The notes: generated by a model from the sequence alone, not told the origin. Counted from the first letter of the stretch, positions 1 to 8,831 are shown. The stretch: DNA of 64,000 bases from Allopusillimonas sp048270225 (GCA_048270225.1 JBLWTG010000003.1:248001-312000); one strand, 5' to 3'. Made by a program: numbers and translations.

Positions 1-1376
1 CGGAGATTGCCCGTTTGATGCTCCAGACGGGGGACTGGATCACGCCGTGGTTCAGCCCAGGTGTGCCGTTCTGGGGCAAGCCGCCCTTGTCGTTCTGGGC
101 GCAGGCAGGCTCGATGATGTTTTTCGGGGTCAATGAATTTGCGGCGCGCCTGCCATCCTGGCTGTGTGGATTGTCCACCACCTGGCTGCTGTTCTACGGT
201 GTACGCAGACTGTACGGTAGCAGCCTGGCCCTGTGGACCATCATTATCTACAACAGCTGCGCCCTGGCTTATGTCATTTCGGGTGCGGTATTGACCGATC
301 CGTTTCTGGCTTTGGGAACCACGCTCTCCATGGTGTCGTTCGCCCTGGTCCGCCGGGATGCGTCCGCATCCCGGGTATGGGGATATGGATTTTTCGTCGG
401 TCTTTCCATCGGTTTGCTGGCCAAGGGGCCGCTGGCCGCTGTGCTGATTTTCGTTCCTGTGGTGCTCGAGTTGTTCTGCCATCGCCGTGCCCAGGCGCCG
501 GCTGGCCGCTTGCCCTGGCTGGGCGGGAGCATACTGACCGTGGTGCTCAGTGTGCCCTGGTATGTGATCGCCGAAATCAAGACCCCAGGTTTTCTTGATT
601 ACTTTATCGTGGGAGAGCATTTCCGTCGTTTTCTGGATGCTGGCTGGCAGGGCGATCTGTATGGCACCGCGCACCAGAAAGCTTTCGGAACGATATGGGT
701 CTACTGGCTGCAGGGGACATTTCCCTGGGGTGTGCTGATGCTGATCGCCCTGGTCTGCGCGGTGCGCAGCATGTACGTGCGTGCTGCATTCAAGACCATG
801 CTGGCCGATCCATTGCGCAACTATTGGTTGGCCTGGGCGTTGTTCACGCCTGTGTTTTTTACGCTCTCGGCCAATATCCTGTGGACCTATCTGTTGCCTG
901 CGCTGGCGGCCTTCAGTGTGCTGGCTGCGCGCCTGCTCGAGGGCTTGCGCAGCCTTCCTTTTCTGAGCGGCCGCCGCAGCCTGCTGCCCGCTGCCGTGGT
1001 GCCGGTGGTCGTGCTGGTGCTGACGGTTGTTATGTGTATCAACCCCGATATACGCAACTCTGAACGCACGTTGGTTCACTACGTGGCCCAGCGGGGCGGA
1101 CCCGATGCCTCGTTGTTCTATCTGTCCAAGCAGCCTTTTTCCGCCCAGTTCTACTCCCGTGGCAAAGCCATGCAGATCACCCTGCAGGAGCTTGAGAAAA
1201 AGCAGGCATCCTGCACACCTTTTTACCTTGCCGTGCCAAAGGATGAGCAAACGCAGGTTGCCGGCCTTCTGGGACACCCGCTGGCCGTTGCATTCCAGAA
1301 TCGGCGCTATGTGTTGATCAAACTACCCGCTGCGCAGCGGGATACTCAATGCGCTTCCAGCAATACAAAGCAATGA
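1..1376 (+). CDS. ArnT-like glycosyltransferase (family 39, GT-C), 5' end missing
   Basis: The reading frame is open from the first base of the window, so the gene starts upstream. The visible 458 residues begin with EIARLMLQTGDW, the conserved stretch just after the catalytic acidic loop of ArnT/PMT-type (GT-C) glycosyltransferases, followed by the family motif FWGKPPLSFW. About ten hydrophobic segments follow, then a small C-terminal soluble part. Such inner-membrane enzymes move a sugar from a polyprenyl-phosphate carrier to lipid A or another envelope acceptor. The donor and acceptor cannot be read from sequence. It is translationally coupled to the next gene (ATGA overlap), which also modifies envelope molecules. 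Family call is firm; the exact substrate is unknown. Confidence 0.85.
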   Translation, partial: EIARLMLQTGDWITPWFSPGVPFWGKPPLSFWAQAGSMMFFGVNEFAARLPSWLCGLSTTWLLFYGVRRLYGSSLALWTIIIYNSCALAYVISGAVLTDPFLALGTTLSMVSFALVRRDASASRVWGYGFFVGLSIGLLAKGPLAAVLIFVPVVLELFCHRRAQAPAGRLPWLGGSILTVVLSVPWYVIAEIKTPGFLDYFIVGEHFRRFLDAGWQGDLYGTAHQKAFGTIWVYWLQGTFPWGVLMLIALVCAVRSMYVRAAFKTMLADPLRNYWLAWALFTPVFFTLSANILWTYLLPALAAFSVLAARLLEGLRSLPFLSGRRSLLPAAVVPVVVLVLTVVMCINPDIRNSERTLVHYVAQRGGPDASLFYLSKQPFSAQFYSRGKAMQITLQELEKKQASCTPFYLAVPKDEQTQVAGLLGHPLAVAFQNRRYVLIKLPAAQRDTQCASSNTKQ

Positions 1377-3340
1377 GTAATGCGATGAAAGCCCTGCAGG
1401 CGTGGGTTCCCAGGCGTTATGCCACGCTGCTCCAGTTTGTGGTGGCATTTCTCGTTATCAATGCCATGGTTCGCGCGGTACTGCTGGTTTTCGACGGCGA
1501 CATTGAAAACTATGCCATCGGGAGGATGTGCGCCATCTTTTTGTCGGGTCTGGTCTACGATCTTGCCGCCGTGGCCTGGTTCCTGATTCCGCTTGCCCTG
1601 ATCGCACTGGTGTTTCCGAACAACCGCTTTGGTCGCCGTGCACACGCTGTGCTGGCCTGTATTGTGTACTTCGGCTTGCTGATCACGCTCTTGTTCACGG
1701 CCGTGTCCGAGTTTCTTTTCTGGAACGAATTTTCTTCGCGATTCAACTTTATCGCCGTTGATTATCTGGTCTATACCCGCGAAGTACTCGGCAACATCGA
1801 AGAGTCCTACCATGTGCCGGCCATTCTGTCGGGCATTGTCGTGGTTGCCGTGCTGATCGCTTGGCCGCTGAGCAAGAGGTTTTGGGCCGCTGCCTCGGCA
1901 GACGGCGGCACCTGGCCTCGCCGGCTTGTGGTTTTTTTTGCCATATTGTTCATTCCCGCGGCGAGCTTCTACCTGATCAACGACAGCCTGAAAACCATGC
2001 AGAGCAGTACTTCGGCCAGCCAGCTTGCCGCTAACGGTGAGTACGAACTGTTCAGGGCCTTTCGTGTCAACAAGCTCGATTACCAGGCCTTCTATCGCAT
2101 GTTGCCCGAGCAGGTCGCCGAAAACCTGTTGCGCCAGCAGTTTGCCAAAGCGCATACCACTGCCGATTTCCTGCCTGGCAGTGACAACCCGATCAGGCGC
2201 CGCATACAGGCAGAGGGCCCCGAGCGCGATCTGAACGTCGTCCTGGTGTCGATAGAAAGCATGGGCGCCGACTACCTGGCGTCTTTTGGCGGCGAGCACG
2301 AATGGACGCCCAATCTGGATCGCCTGGCGCATGAAGGCATGATGTTTACGCAAATGTATGCCACAGGCCTGCGCACGGTGCGCGGGCTGGAGGCGCTGAC
2401 CTTGTCCATGCCGCCGACGCCGGGTCATGCGGTCGTCATGCGCAAAAACAATAAAGGTTTTCAGACGCTGGGCGAAGTATTTCGGGACAAAGGCTATGAG
2501 TCCTTGTACGTCTACGGCGGCTACAGTTATTTCGACAACATGAAGGATTTCTTCAGCGGCAATGGCTATACCGTCATTGACCGCACCGACATCCCGGACA
2601 ATCAGGTCTCTCACGAAACCATCTGGGGCGTCGCCGATGAAGACCTGTTTCGCAAGGCCATCCGCGAGATGGATGCGCGTACGGCCGGTGGCGGGCATGT
2701 GTTCGAGCACGTGATGACGACCTCCAACCACCGGCCCTATACTTATCCGGAAGGGCGCATCAATATTCCTTCGGGTAGCGGACGCGAGGGCGCGGTCAAG
2801 TACACAGACTGGGCGATTGGCCAGTTCGTCAAGGAAGCGTCGACACGCCCCTGGTTCAAGGACACCGTATTTGTCTTTGTCGCGGACCATACCTCGCATG
2901 GGCGAGGGCGCACTGACTTGCCGCCGGAAAACTTCCATATCCCGCTTATTATCTGGTCGCCCGCCCATATACAGCCCAGGCGCATCGACAGCGTTGCGTC
3001 GCAGATCGATGTAGGCCCGACTTTGCTGGCCTTGCTGAACTTCAGCTACACATCCAGTTTTTTCGGCCAGGATATTCTCGCCGAAGGACGGTACAACCAG
3101 CGCGCCCTGATGGCCAACTACCTTACCGTTGGTTCGATGGCGCATGGCATGGTAGTTGAGCTGAATCCCAAACGCATGGCTACGGTGGTGGACGCGGCCA
3201 ATGGCAAGACTTTGCGCGATAATGATCCGGTCGGCGGGCGCCTGGTCGACGATACCGTTGCATACTATCAGGTTGCATCCAAGGTCCTGCGTTCAGGCCT
3301 GGAAACGGCCGCGCCCAGCCGTAAGCTCGCCGCTCAATAG
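1373..3340 (+). CDS. LTA synthase-family membrane sulfatase-fold transferase
   Basis: A 655-residue protein with about five N-terminal membrane segments (residues ~15-190) and a C-terminal alkaline-phosphatase/sulfatase-fold domain. The domain begins at NVVLVSIESMG, has the catalytic threonine in the RTVRGLEALT segment, and carries metal-site motifs VFVADHTSHGRG and TSNHRPY. This is the LtaS/MdoB (COG1368) group, which transfers phosphoglycerol- or phosphoethanolamine-type groups to glycans or lipids in the periplasm. The start at 1373 overlaps the upstream stop as ATGA; an in-frame ATG at 1349 would add eight residues. Neither has a strong ribosome binding site. Coupling to an ArnT-like gene suggests a joint role in surface modification; the substrate is inferred only as envelope material. 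Confidence 0.85.
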   Translation: MSNAMKALQAWVPRRYATLLQFVVAFLVINAMVRAVLLVFDGDIENYAIGRMCAIFLSGLVYDLAAVAWFLIPLALIALVFPNNRFGRRAHAVLACIVYFGLLITLLFTAVSEFLFWNEFSSRFNFIAVDYLVYTREVLGNIEESYHVPAILSGIVVVAVLIAWPLSKRFWAAASADGGTWPRRLVVFFAILFIPAASFYLINDSLKTMQSSTSASQLAANGEYELFRAFRVNKLDYQAFYRMLPEQVAENLLRQQFAKAHTTADFLPGSDNPIRRRIQAEGPERDLNVVLVSIESMGADYLASFGGEHEWTPNLDRLAHEGMMFTQMYATGLRTVRGLEALTLSMPPTPGHAVVMRKNNKGFQTLGEVFRDKGYESLYVYGGYSYFDNMKDFFSGNGYTVIDRTDIPDNQVSHETIWGVADEDLFRKAIREMDARTAGGGHVFEHVMTTSNHRPYTYPEGRINIPSGSGREGAVKYTDWAIGQFVKEASTRPWFKDTVFVFVADHTSHGRGRTDLPPENFHIPLIIWSPAHIQPRRIDSVASQIDVGPTLLALLNFSYTSSFFGQDILAEGRYNQRALMANYLTVGSMAHGMVVELNPKRMATVVDAANGKTLRDNDPVGGRLVDDTVAYYQVASKVLRSGLETAAPSRKLAAQ

Positions 3341-3341
3341 T

Positions 3342-3357
3342 GTTGCCCGCGGGCAAC
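3342..3357. repeat. Perfect 16-bp palindrome (GTTGCCCGCGGGCAAC)
   Basis: The palindrome sits one base after the stop of the sulfatase-fold gene and 125 bp before the response regulator. There is no following T run, so it is not a typical intrinsic terminator. It may be an mRNA hairpin end or an operator for the two-component operon. Confidence 0.5.
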
Positions 3358-3482
3358 TGTCTTGTAGGGCATCAGCGTCGATCTGGCCCGGCCATGGCGA
3401 TTGGCGCCTTGGCTGGCTAGAATGGAAAGGATTGCATTCCGCTGTGCGCCGCCATGCGGTGATATAAAGCTCTGGAAAAACA

Positions 3483-4193
3483 ATGACATCGCTACAACAT
3501 GCTGTGCGCATGCTTATCGTCGAGGATCACGCCGGCCTGGCGGCAAATCTGCTTGAATACTTCGACGACACGCGCTATATCCTGGACTTCGCTGCCGATG
3601 GCCTTACAGCGATGCACCTGATCGCCGTCAACGAATACGATGTCATCGTCATGGATGTCATGCTGCCGGGCCTGTCCGGCTTCGAAATATGCAGGCGCAT
3701 CCGCACCGATCTGCAATGTGCCGCGCCTGTCATCATGATGACATCCAAAGACCAGCTGCAGGACAAGGAGCAGGGTTTCAGCGTCGGGGCGGACGACTAT
3801 CTGGTCAAGCCCTTTGATCTGCGTGAACTCCAGTTGAGGGTGGATGCCCTGTTCCGGCGCAAGACAGGATTTTCGCGCACGCCGGAAATCACGATGCCAG
3901 GCGTGAGCTTTGATCCGGGATCCTTTCTGGTGCGCACGGGCGGCAGCGAGCTCGAGCTGTCGGGTACGGCCGCCCGGATTTTCGAGGAGTTGATCAAGGC
4001 ATATCCCGGCTTCCTGTCATATGAACAGATTCAGGACAAGGTATGGGGAGATCGCGAAGTGGATATGAATACCTTGCGTACGCATGTCTATTCCTTGCGC
4101 AAACTGCTGCAGGACAATTTCCATTACGCCATGATCAAGACCCTGCACGGCCGCGGTTACCGGCTTGTACCGCCCGAGGGACATGAGTCATGA
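3483..4193 (+). CDS. OmpR/PhoB-family response regulator
   Basis: 236 residues. The receiver domain (~8-125) has the acidic pair E14/D15, phosphoacceptor D58 (DVIVMDVMLPG) and the conserved lysine K109 (YLVKPF). A winged-helix DNA-binding domain follows, with the typical end of the recognition region (LRTHVYSLRKLL and LHGRGYRL). It should activate or repress promoters when phosphorylated by the kinase whose start codon overlaps its stop (ATGA). The genes just upstream modify the envelope, so control of envelope remodelling by this pair is a reasonable inference. The regulon itself is not visible. Confidence 0.93.
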   Translation: MTSLQHAVRMLIVEDHAGLAANLLEYFDDTRYILDFAADGLTAMHLIAVNEYDVIVMDVMLPGLSGFEICRRIRTDLQCAAPVIMMTSKDQLQDKEQGFSVGADDYLVKPFDLRELQLRVDALFRRKTGFSRTPEITMPGVSFDPGSFLVRTGGSELELSGTAARIFEELIKAYPGFLSYEQIQDKVWGDREVDMNTLRTHVYSLRKLLQDNFHYAMIKTLHGRGYRLVPPEGHES

Positions 4194-5461
4194 AAAGAAA
4201 ATCGATTGCACGAAGAACCTATCGTGCCATCCTGGCAGTATGCATGATCAGCATGATCGCCATGGTGGCGACCGTGCTGCTGGTCAATGAGGATCTCGAG
4301 GACACCATGCTCAAGGTGGAATTTGCGCAAGAGCGCGATTTCATCCTCATGAACAAGACCGGGCCTGATCTCCTGCTATGGGATACGCCTGAACTTGCTG
4401 TTGTATTTGTTCCCACTGATAGGCCGCGGCCTGCCGTCATGCCGCAGATATTCCGCGGCCTGCCGGATCACTATTCCGGCGAGCTTGAACTGCACGGCAA
4501 AACCTATCTTGTGAATATAGAAGCCATCGATACAGGCGTGCTTTATCTCGCCAAGAACATCACTCATTTCGAAGATCGGGAGTCTTTGTTCCAGCTGGCG
4601 CTCATGGTCATGACACTGGTGATTGTCGGCTTCAGCCTGCTGCTCGCGCTGTTGAGCAGCCGCCGCGTCGTGACGCCGCTCAAGCGCCTGTCTGACCAGA
4701 TCAGCAGCGTACCCGTCGGCCCTTCCATGCCGCACATACCGGTTGATTACGTCGATCAGGAGCTGTACTCCATCGCCCGGACATTCAATCGTTTTCTGGA
4801 CGAGCTTGAATCTTATGTAAGACGGGAGCAATCGCTGCTCGGCCTGGCCAGCCATGAATTGCGCACTCCCATTGCGGTGATGTCGGGTGCCCTGGATATC
4901 CTGGAACTGCGAGACCAGCTTCATGATAACGACAAGGCCACTTTGCAACGTCTGCGTAAATCCTGCACCGAAATGAAAGACAACGTCGAAGTGCTGCTCA
5001 AGCTGGCACGTCGACCAGCAGAACTGGACGTTCGGGAAACTTTCGATCTTGTTCCCATGACCAGTCAGATCATTGACGACCTCAAGATCAGCCATCAGGC
5101 CGGAGATCGGGTCGCGCTGACGGCTGACGAAGCGTGCAGCGTCAGAACCGATCCCATCATGGTCCGGATGCTGCTGCGCAACCTGATCCAGAATGCGCTG
5201 CAGCACACTACTTACGATATCCAGGTCCGGCTGAGCCGTGGGCTGATCGAGATCCAGGACGAAGGCGAAGGGCTTACGGCGGAGCAGCAGGCCATCTTAC
5301 AGGGACAAAAATCTTTCTCGCCTGACGGTTCGCCATTGAGCGGATTGGGGCTTTATATTGTGACCCTGATGTGCGAGCGGTTGGGCTGGACCTTGAGCGT
5401 GGTGCAGGCAGACACGCGCGGCACTGTGGTGCATGTGTATCCGAAAGAGGATGGGGCGTGA
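4190..5461 (+). CDS. Sensor histidine kinase, partner of the preceding regulator
   Basis: 423 residues: membrane segment ~11-30, a short periplasmic sensor region of about 100 residues, second membrane segment ~132-155, HAMP linker, HisKA domain with phospho-accepting H222 (ASHELRTPIAV), then an HATPase domain with N box (NLIQNALQH), a D-E-G-E-G motif (G1 box) and SGLGLYIV (G2 box). All catalytic motifs are present. It shares four bases with the response regulator stop, so the two are co-translated. The signal is unknown; the small periplasmic loop is acidic and could bind cations or peptides, as in PmrB/BasS-type sensors, but this is inference. Confidence 0.93.
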   Translation: MKRKSIARRTYRAILAVCMISMIAMVATVLLVNEDLEDTMLKVEFAQERDFILMNKTGPDLLLWDTPELAVVFVPTDRPRPAVMPQIFRGLPDHYSGELELHGKTYLVNIEAIDTGVLYLAKNITHFEDRESLFQLALMVMTLVIVGFSLLLALLSSRRVVTPLKRLSDQISSVPVGPSMPHIPVDYVDQELYSIARTFNRFLDELESYVRREQSLLGLASHELRTPIAVMSGALDILELRDQLHDNDKATLQRLRKSCTEMKDNVEVLLKLARRPAELDVRETFDLVPMTSQIIDDLKISHQAGDRVALTADEACSVRTDPIMVRMLLRNLIQNALQHTTYDIQVRLSRGLIEIQDEGEGLTAEQQAILQGQKSFSPDGSPLSGLGLYIVTLMCERLGWTLSVVQADTRGTVVHVYPKEDGA

Positions 5462-5558
5462 TGGCGCCTATGCGCGTTGGTGGCTGGGGCGCATTCTGAC
5501 GTCTTCAACCTTGACCCGCGCGCTATTGCTATATACTTTTGGCTCAAAGGGTAGCGAG

Positions 5559-5785
5559 ATGTCTATCTGAACTGTCTTTATCAATAACCGCACACAGGCT
5601 GTCCGGCTTCCTGTGGACGTGCGCTTGCCCGAAGGCGTGCACAAGGTGGAAGTGCGTGTCAGGGGGAATGAACGCATCATCGCGCCGGTGGGTCAGACGT
5701 GGGATAGCTTCTTCTTGGGTGGCCCCACCGTCACTTCATGTCCGAACGCGCCAGCCAACACCAGCCTGAGCGAGCGTCGCTCTGA
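5559..5785 (+). pseudogene. vapB: vapB antitoxin pseudogene
   Basis: Reading from ATG 5559 gives MSI, a TGA at codon 4 (5568-5570), then VFINNRTQAVRLP and further VapB-type sequence (VHKVEVRVRGNER, QTWDSFFLGG). After GPTVT the frame is lost by a small deletion. The remaining C-terminus (MSERASQHQPERASL, stop at 5783-5785) is in another frame. The order matches a type II VapB antitoxin of about 75 residues with an SpoVT/AbrB-like N-terminus. A TTGACC/TATATA-like promoter and an AAAGGG ribosome site still precede it. The broken frames are read directly; the family call rests on recognised motifs. Confidence 0.8.
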
Positions 5786-5892
5786 TGTTGCGCTACTTGT
5801 TGGACACCAACATCGTCATTTATGTCTTGAAGCGGCGTCCTGTCGAGGTGCTGTCCACCTTCAAGAGTGAAGTTTGCGTTGCGGGAGCGTGA
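5785..5892 (+). pseudogene. vapC: vapC toxin remnant, N-terminal 35 residues only
   Basis: The start overlaps the vapB stop as TGATG, the normal coupling of vapBC operons. The reading frame gives MLRYLLDTNIVIYVLKRRP and about nine more matching residues, i.e. the first strand and helix of a PIN-domain RNase with its first catalytic aspartate (DTNIVIY). Then unrelated sequence and a stop follow. A complete VapC is about 130 residues, so three of the four acidic active-site residues are lost and no toxin can be made. Confidence 0.8.
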
Positions 5893-5931
5893 CAGGCTGA
5901 TCGCTTTCATGTCGCTGGTGAACCAGATAAC

Positions 5932-5959
5932 AAAAAACCCAACGGAGAACCGTTGGGTT
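5932..5959 (-). terminator. Rho-independent terminator of tRNA-Phe
   Basis: A perfect 10-bp inverted repeat (AACCCAACGG / CCGTTGGGTT, loop AGAA) ends on the minus strand in a run of U, ten bases past the tRNA 3' end. Confidence 0.9.
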
Positions 5960-5968
5960 GAATGTAAC

Positions 5969-6044
5969 TGGTGGCCTGGGGCGGAATCGAACCACCGACA
6001 CAAGGATTTTCAATCCTCTGCTCTACCGACTGAGCTACCAGGCC
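5969..6044 (-). tRNA. tRNA-Phe (anticodon GAA)
   Basis: The minus strand folds into a full cloverleaf: acceptor stem GGCCTGG/CCAGGCC, D arm AGCTCAGTCGGTAGAGC, anticodon loop TTGAAAA (anticodon at 6011-6009), T loop TTCGATT, and an encoded CCA end. It is 76 nt long and followed by its own terminator. It lies between the vapBC remnant and hemA. No displaced tRNA 3'-end copy is seen in the window, so there is no sign of an intact island at this tRNA. Confidence 0.97.
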
Positions 6045-6247
6045 AACGAAAGGCGAAATCATACACGAAAAACCGGATGCGTGCAGCGCGACCAGATCTG
6101 CTCGGGCGGGCCGCACAGCACTGCAATGGTAAAACGCAGGATCCGGCATTTCAGTGATGTGGCGTTTGTGCGGCGTAGTCGCATGATCCGGTGCTGTTGA
6201 ACGAAAATGGATGTCATTTGCAAACAACGAAAAAACGCACACAATCC

Positions 6248-6267
6248 GCCCTGCGCAGGGCTTTTTT
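6248..6267 (+). terminator. Intrinsic terminator-like hairpin without an upstream gene
   Basis: GCCCTGCGCAGGGC (perfect dyad, no spare loop bases) is followed by six T. On this strand nothing recognisable is encoded between the tRNA-Phe region (end 6044, opposite strand) and this site. It could end a short untranslated RNA or insulate hemA. Confidence 0.55.
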
Positions 6268-6320
6268 GCAGACAATACGCGACGCAGTCAGGGCAAATTG
6301 CCTCACCCGCGCCCCTAAAA

Positions 6321-6350
6321 CTGTCGGGAAAAGGCTGGGGGGACTATAAT
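6321..6350 (+). promoter_or_regulatory. Probable hemA promoter
   Basis: A perfect -10 box TATAAT at 6345-6350 lies 44 bp upstream of the hemA ATG. A weak -35 (CTGTCG at 6321-6326) is 18 bp away. The -10 is good; the -35 is poor, so an activator may help. Confidence 0.5.
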
Positions 6351-6394
6351 CTCAAGCATCCCCCAGTGCGTGTGCGCACGTTTGCAACATATTC

Positions 6395-7669
6395 ATGGCA
6401 GTCGACGTCCTTACATTTGGCCTGAACCACGTTTCCGCCCCGGTCTCGGTGCGGGAGCGCGTGTCGTTCCCGCTCGATGTGCTCAAGCCAGCGCTTGACG
6501 GTCTGCGCTCGGCGTTTGGCGCATCGGTCAAAGAAGCCGCCATCCTGTCCACCTGTAATCGCACCGAGATCTATTGCGCGGCAGAGCCGCAGGTTCAGCA
6601 GCAACTGCCGGCCTGGCTGGCGGAGTTCAATCGCGTCGAGGCGGGCAGCCTGCAGCCGCATTTGTATCAATACCACCAGAACGACGCCGTGCGCCACGCG
6701 TTTCGCGTGGCCAGCGGCCTGGATTCCATGGTGCTGGGCGAGCCGCAGATTCTTGGTCAGATGAAAGACGCCGTGCGCGCGGCCGAGCAGGCCGGCGCGC
6801 TGGGCACACTGTTGCATCAGCTTTTTCAGCGCACTTTCTCGGTTGCCAAAGAGGTACGATCGCAAACAGCGATAGGCACGCATTCGGTGTCCATGGCTGC
6901 GGCGGCGGTTCGCCTGGCCGAGCGCGTGCTGGGCGACCTCTCGCAATCCAATGTGCTGTTCATCGGCGCAGGCGAAATGATCGAGCTGTGCGCCACGCAC
7001 TTCGCCGCAAGCCAGCCGCAGGGCATGGTCGTGGCAAATCGTACGCTGGAGCGGGCTGACACGCTGGCCGCGCGCTTCATGGCCAAAAGCATGAAGCTGT
7101 CCGACATCCCCGACAAGCTGGTCGATTTCGACGTCATCGTTTCCTGTACGGCCAGTACCTTGCCCATCCTCGGGTTGGGCATGGTAGAGCGGGTAACCAG
7201 GGCGCGGCGCCACAGGCCTATGGTCATGATCGATCTTGCCGTGCCGCGCGACATTGAAACCGAAGTCGGGCGCCTGGCCGATGTCTACCTGTATTCCGTG
7301 GACGACCTCGGGCGCATGGTGCAAAGCGGTACCGACGCCCGTCGCGCCGCAGTGGTCCAGGCCGAAGCCATTATCGAAACCCGTGTGCAAGGGTTTATGC
7401 ACTGGATGCAAAGCCGCGAGATCGTTCCTGCCATTCTTGATATTCAGCAGGCTGCGGATCAGGTCCGCGAGAGCGAACTGGACCGCGCGCGGCGTGCCCT
7501 GGCGCGCGGTGAATCGCCCGAGCTGGTGATCGAGCAACTGGCCCATGGCCTCACGCAAAAATACATGCACGGTCCTCTGGCGGCGCTCAATCGCAGCGAA
7601 GCCGAAGAGCGCCAGCAACTGATGGCCATGTTGCCGCGCCTGCTGCCGCGCGCCGAACGCCGGCGTTAG
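6395..7669 (+). CDS. hemA: Glutamyl-tRNA reductase
   Basis: 424 residues, the usual length. It reduces glutamyl-tRNA(Glu) with NADPH to glutamate-1-semialdehyde, the first committed step of the C5 tetrapyrrole pathway. The catalytic cysteine is C54 in LSTCNRTEIYC, followed by the substrate-binding segment SGLDSMVLGEPQILGQ, the NADPH-binding region VLFIGAGEM, and a C-terminal dimerisation helix. The start ATG is the first after the TATAAT box. It is followed at 79 bp by prfA, an arrangement common in proteobacteria; hemE, another haem gene, lies 19 kb downstream. Confidence 0.97.
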   Translation: MAVDVLTFGLNHVSAPVSVRERVSFPLDVLKPALDGLRSAFGASVKEAAILSTCNRTEIYCAAEPQVQQQLPAWLAEFNRVEAGSLQPHLYQYHQNDAVRHAFRVASGLDSMVLGEPQILGQMKDAVRAAEQAGALGTLLHQLFQRTFSVAKEVRSQTAIGTHSVSMAAAAVRLAERVLGDLSQSNVLFIGAGEMIELCATHFAASQPQGMVVANRTLERADTLAARFMAKSMKLSDIPDKLVDFDVIVSCTASTLPILGLGMVERVTRARRHRPMVMIDLAVPRDIETEVGRLADVYLYSVDDLGRMVQSGTDARRAAVVQAEAIIETRVQGFMHWMQSREIVPAILDIQQAADQVRESELDRARRALARGESPELVIEQLAHGLTQKYMHGPLAALNRSEAEERQQLMAMLPRLLPRAERRR

Positions 7670-7748
7670 CGACTCTGCCAGTCTTCTGTTCTGCCTTGCG
7701 GATGCGTGCCGCATCCGTCTATTTCTACTGCTTTTCTCCCCTCCGCCT

Positions 7749-8828
7749 ATGAAAACCTCTATGCGAAACCGGCTGGAGCAGCTTGCTCACCGGCTGATCG
7801 AAGTCGATGCCTTGCTCGCCGAACCCGAAATTGCGAGCGATATGGATCGTTTTCGCAAGATTTCGCGTGAGCGCGCCGAGCTCGAACCGGTTGTCCTCGC
7901 CTTCAATGCTTATGAAGCTGCCGAGGCGGATGTGCAGGCGGCCCAGGAGATGCTGGCGGAGCCTGAGTTGCGGGAAATGGCTGAAGAGGAGCTCAGGCTG
8001 GGCAAGGCGCGCATCGAGGTGCTGGAAGGGGAGCTGCAGGTGCTGCTGCTTCCCCGGGATCCGGACGACAGCCGCAGCGTGTTCCTGGAAATCCGGGCGG
8101 GCACGGGGGGCGATGAAAGCGCATTGTTCTCGGGTGATTTGCTGCGCATGTACAGTCGCTATGCCGAGCGCAATAACTGGCGGGTCGAAATCATGTCAGC
8201 CAGCGAATCAGAGGTGGGCGGCTACAAGGAGGTGATTGCGCGGGTGGAGGGCGACGGCGTATATGGCCGGCTGAAGTTCGAGTCCGGCGCGCATCGTGTC
8301 CAGCGTGTGCCTGAAACCGAAACTCAGGGACGCATCCACACGTCCGCCTGCACGGTGGCGATTTTGCCCGAAGCCGATGAGCAGAGTGAAATCGTCATCA
8401 ACAGCAATGATCTGCGCATCGATACGTTCCGTGCGAGCGGCGCGGGCGGGCAGCACATCAACAAGACAGATTCCGCCGTGCGCATTACCCACCTGCCCAC
8501 GGGGCTGGTGGTTGAATGCCAGGATGACCGGTCGCAGCATCGCAACAAGGACAAGGCCATGCAGGTGCTTGCGGCAAGGCTCAAGGACAAGCAGCAGCGC
8601 GAAGTGCACGACAAGGAAGCCGCGCAGCGCAAGAGCCTGGTTGGTTCCGGCGACCGGTCCGAGCGTATCCGCACTTACAATTATCCGCAGGGCAGGGTCA
8701 CGGATCATCGTATCAATCTCACTTTGTACAAGCTGGGCCACATCATGGAGGGCGACCTCGATGAGCTGACCGGCGCCCTGCTGTCAGAGCATCAGGCCGC
8801 ACAGCTGGCCGCCCTGGGGCAGGATTAG
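7749..8828 (+). CDS. prfA: Peptide chain release factor 1
   Basis: 359 residues, typical RF1 size. It recognises UAA/UAG and triggers peptidyl-tRNA hydrolysis. The catalytic GGQ lies in SGAGGQHINKTDSAVRI. The codon-recognition tripeptide, P-x-T in RF1, reads PET in RVPETETQGRIHTSAC, where many RF1 proteins have PAT or PVT. The start aligns with the family N-terminus (MKTSMRNRLEQL). prmC, the methyltransferase for the GGQ glutamine, starts three bases after its stop, so enzyme and substrate are co-expressed. Confidence 0.97.
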   Translation: MKTSMRNRLEQLAHRLIEVDALLAEPEIASDMDRFRKISRERAELEPVVLAFNAYEAAEADVQAAQEMLAEPELREMAEEELRLGKARIEVLEGELQVLLLPRDPDDSRSVFLEIRAGTGGDESALFSGDLLRMYSRYAERNNWRVEIMSASESEVGGYKEVIARVEGDGVYGRLKFESGAHRVQRVPETETQGRIHTSACTVAILPEADEQSEIVINSNDLRIDTFRASGAGGQHINKTDSAVRITHLPTGLVVECQDDRSQHRNKDKAMQVLAARLKDKQQREVHDKEAAQRKSLVGSGDRSERIRTYNYPQGRVTDHRINLTLYKLGHIMEGDLDELTGALLSEHQAAQLAALGQD

Positions 8829-8831
8829 GCC

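Noticed and set aside
1346..3145. 599-codon minus-strand frame opposite the LtaS-like gene
   Set aside because: No start signals or domain; the plus strand carries clear sulfatase-fold motifs.
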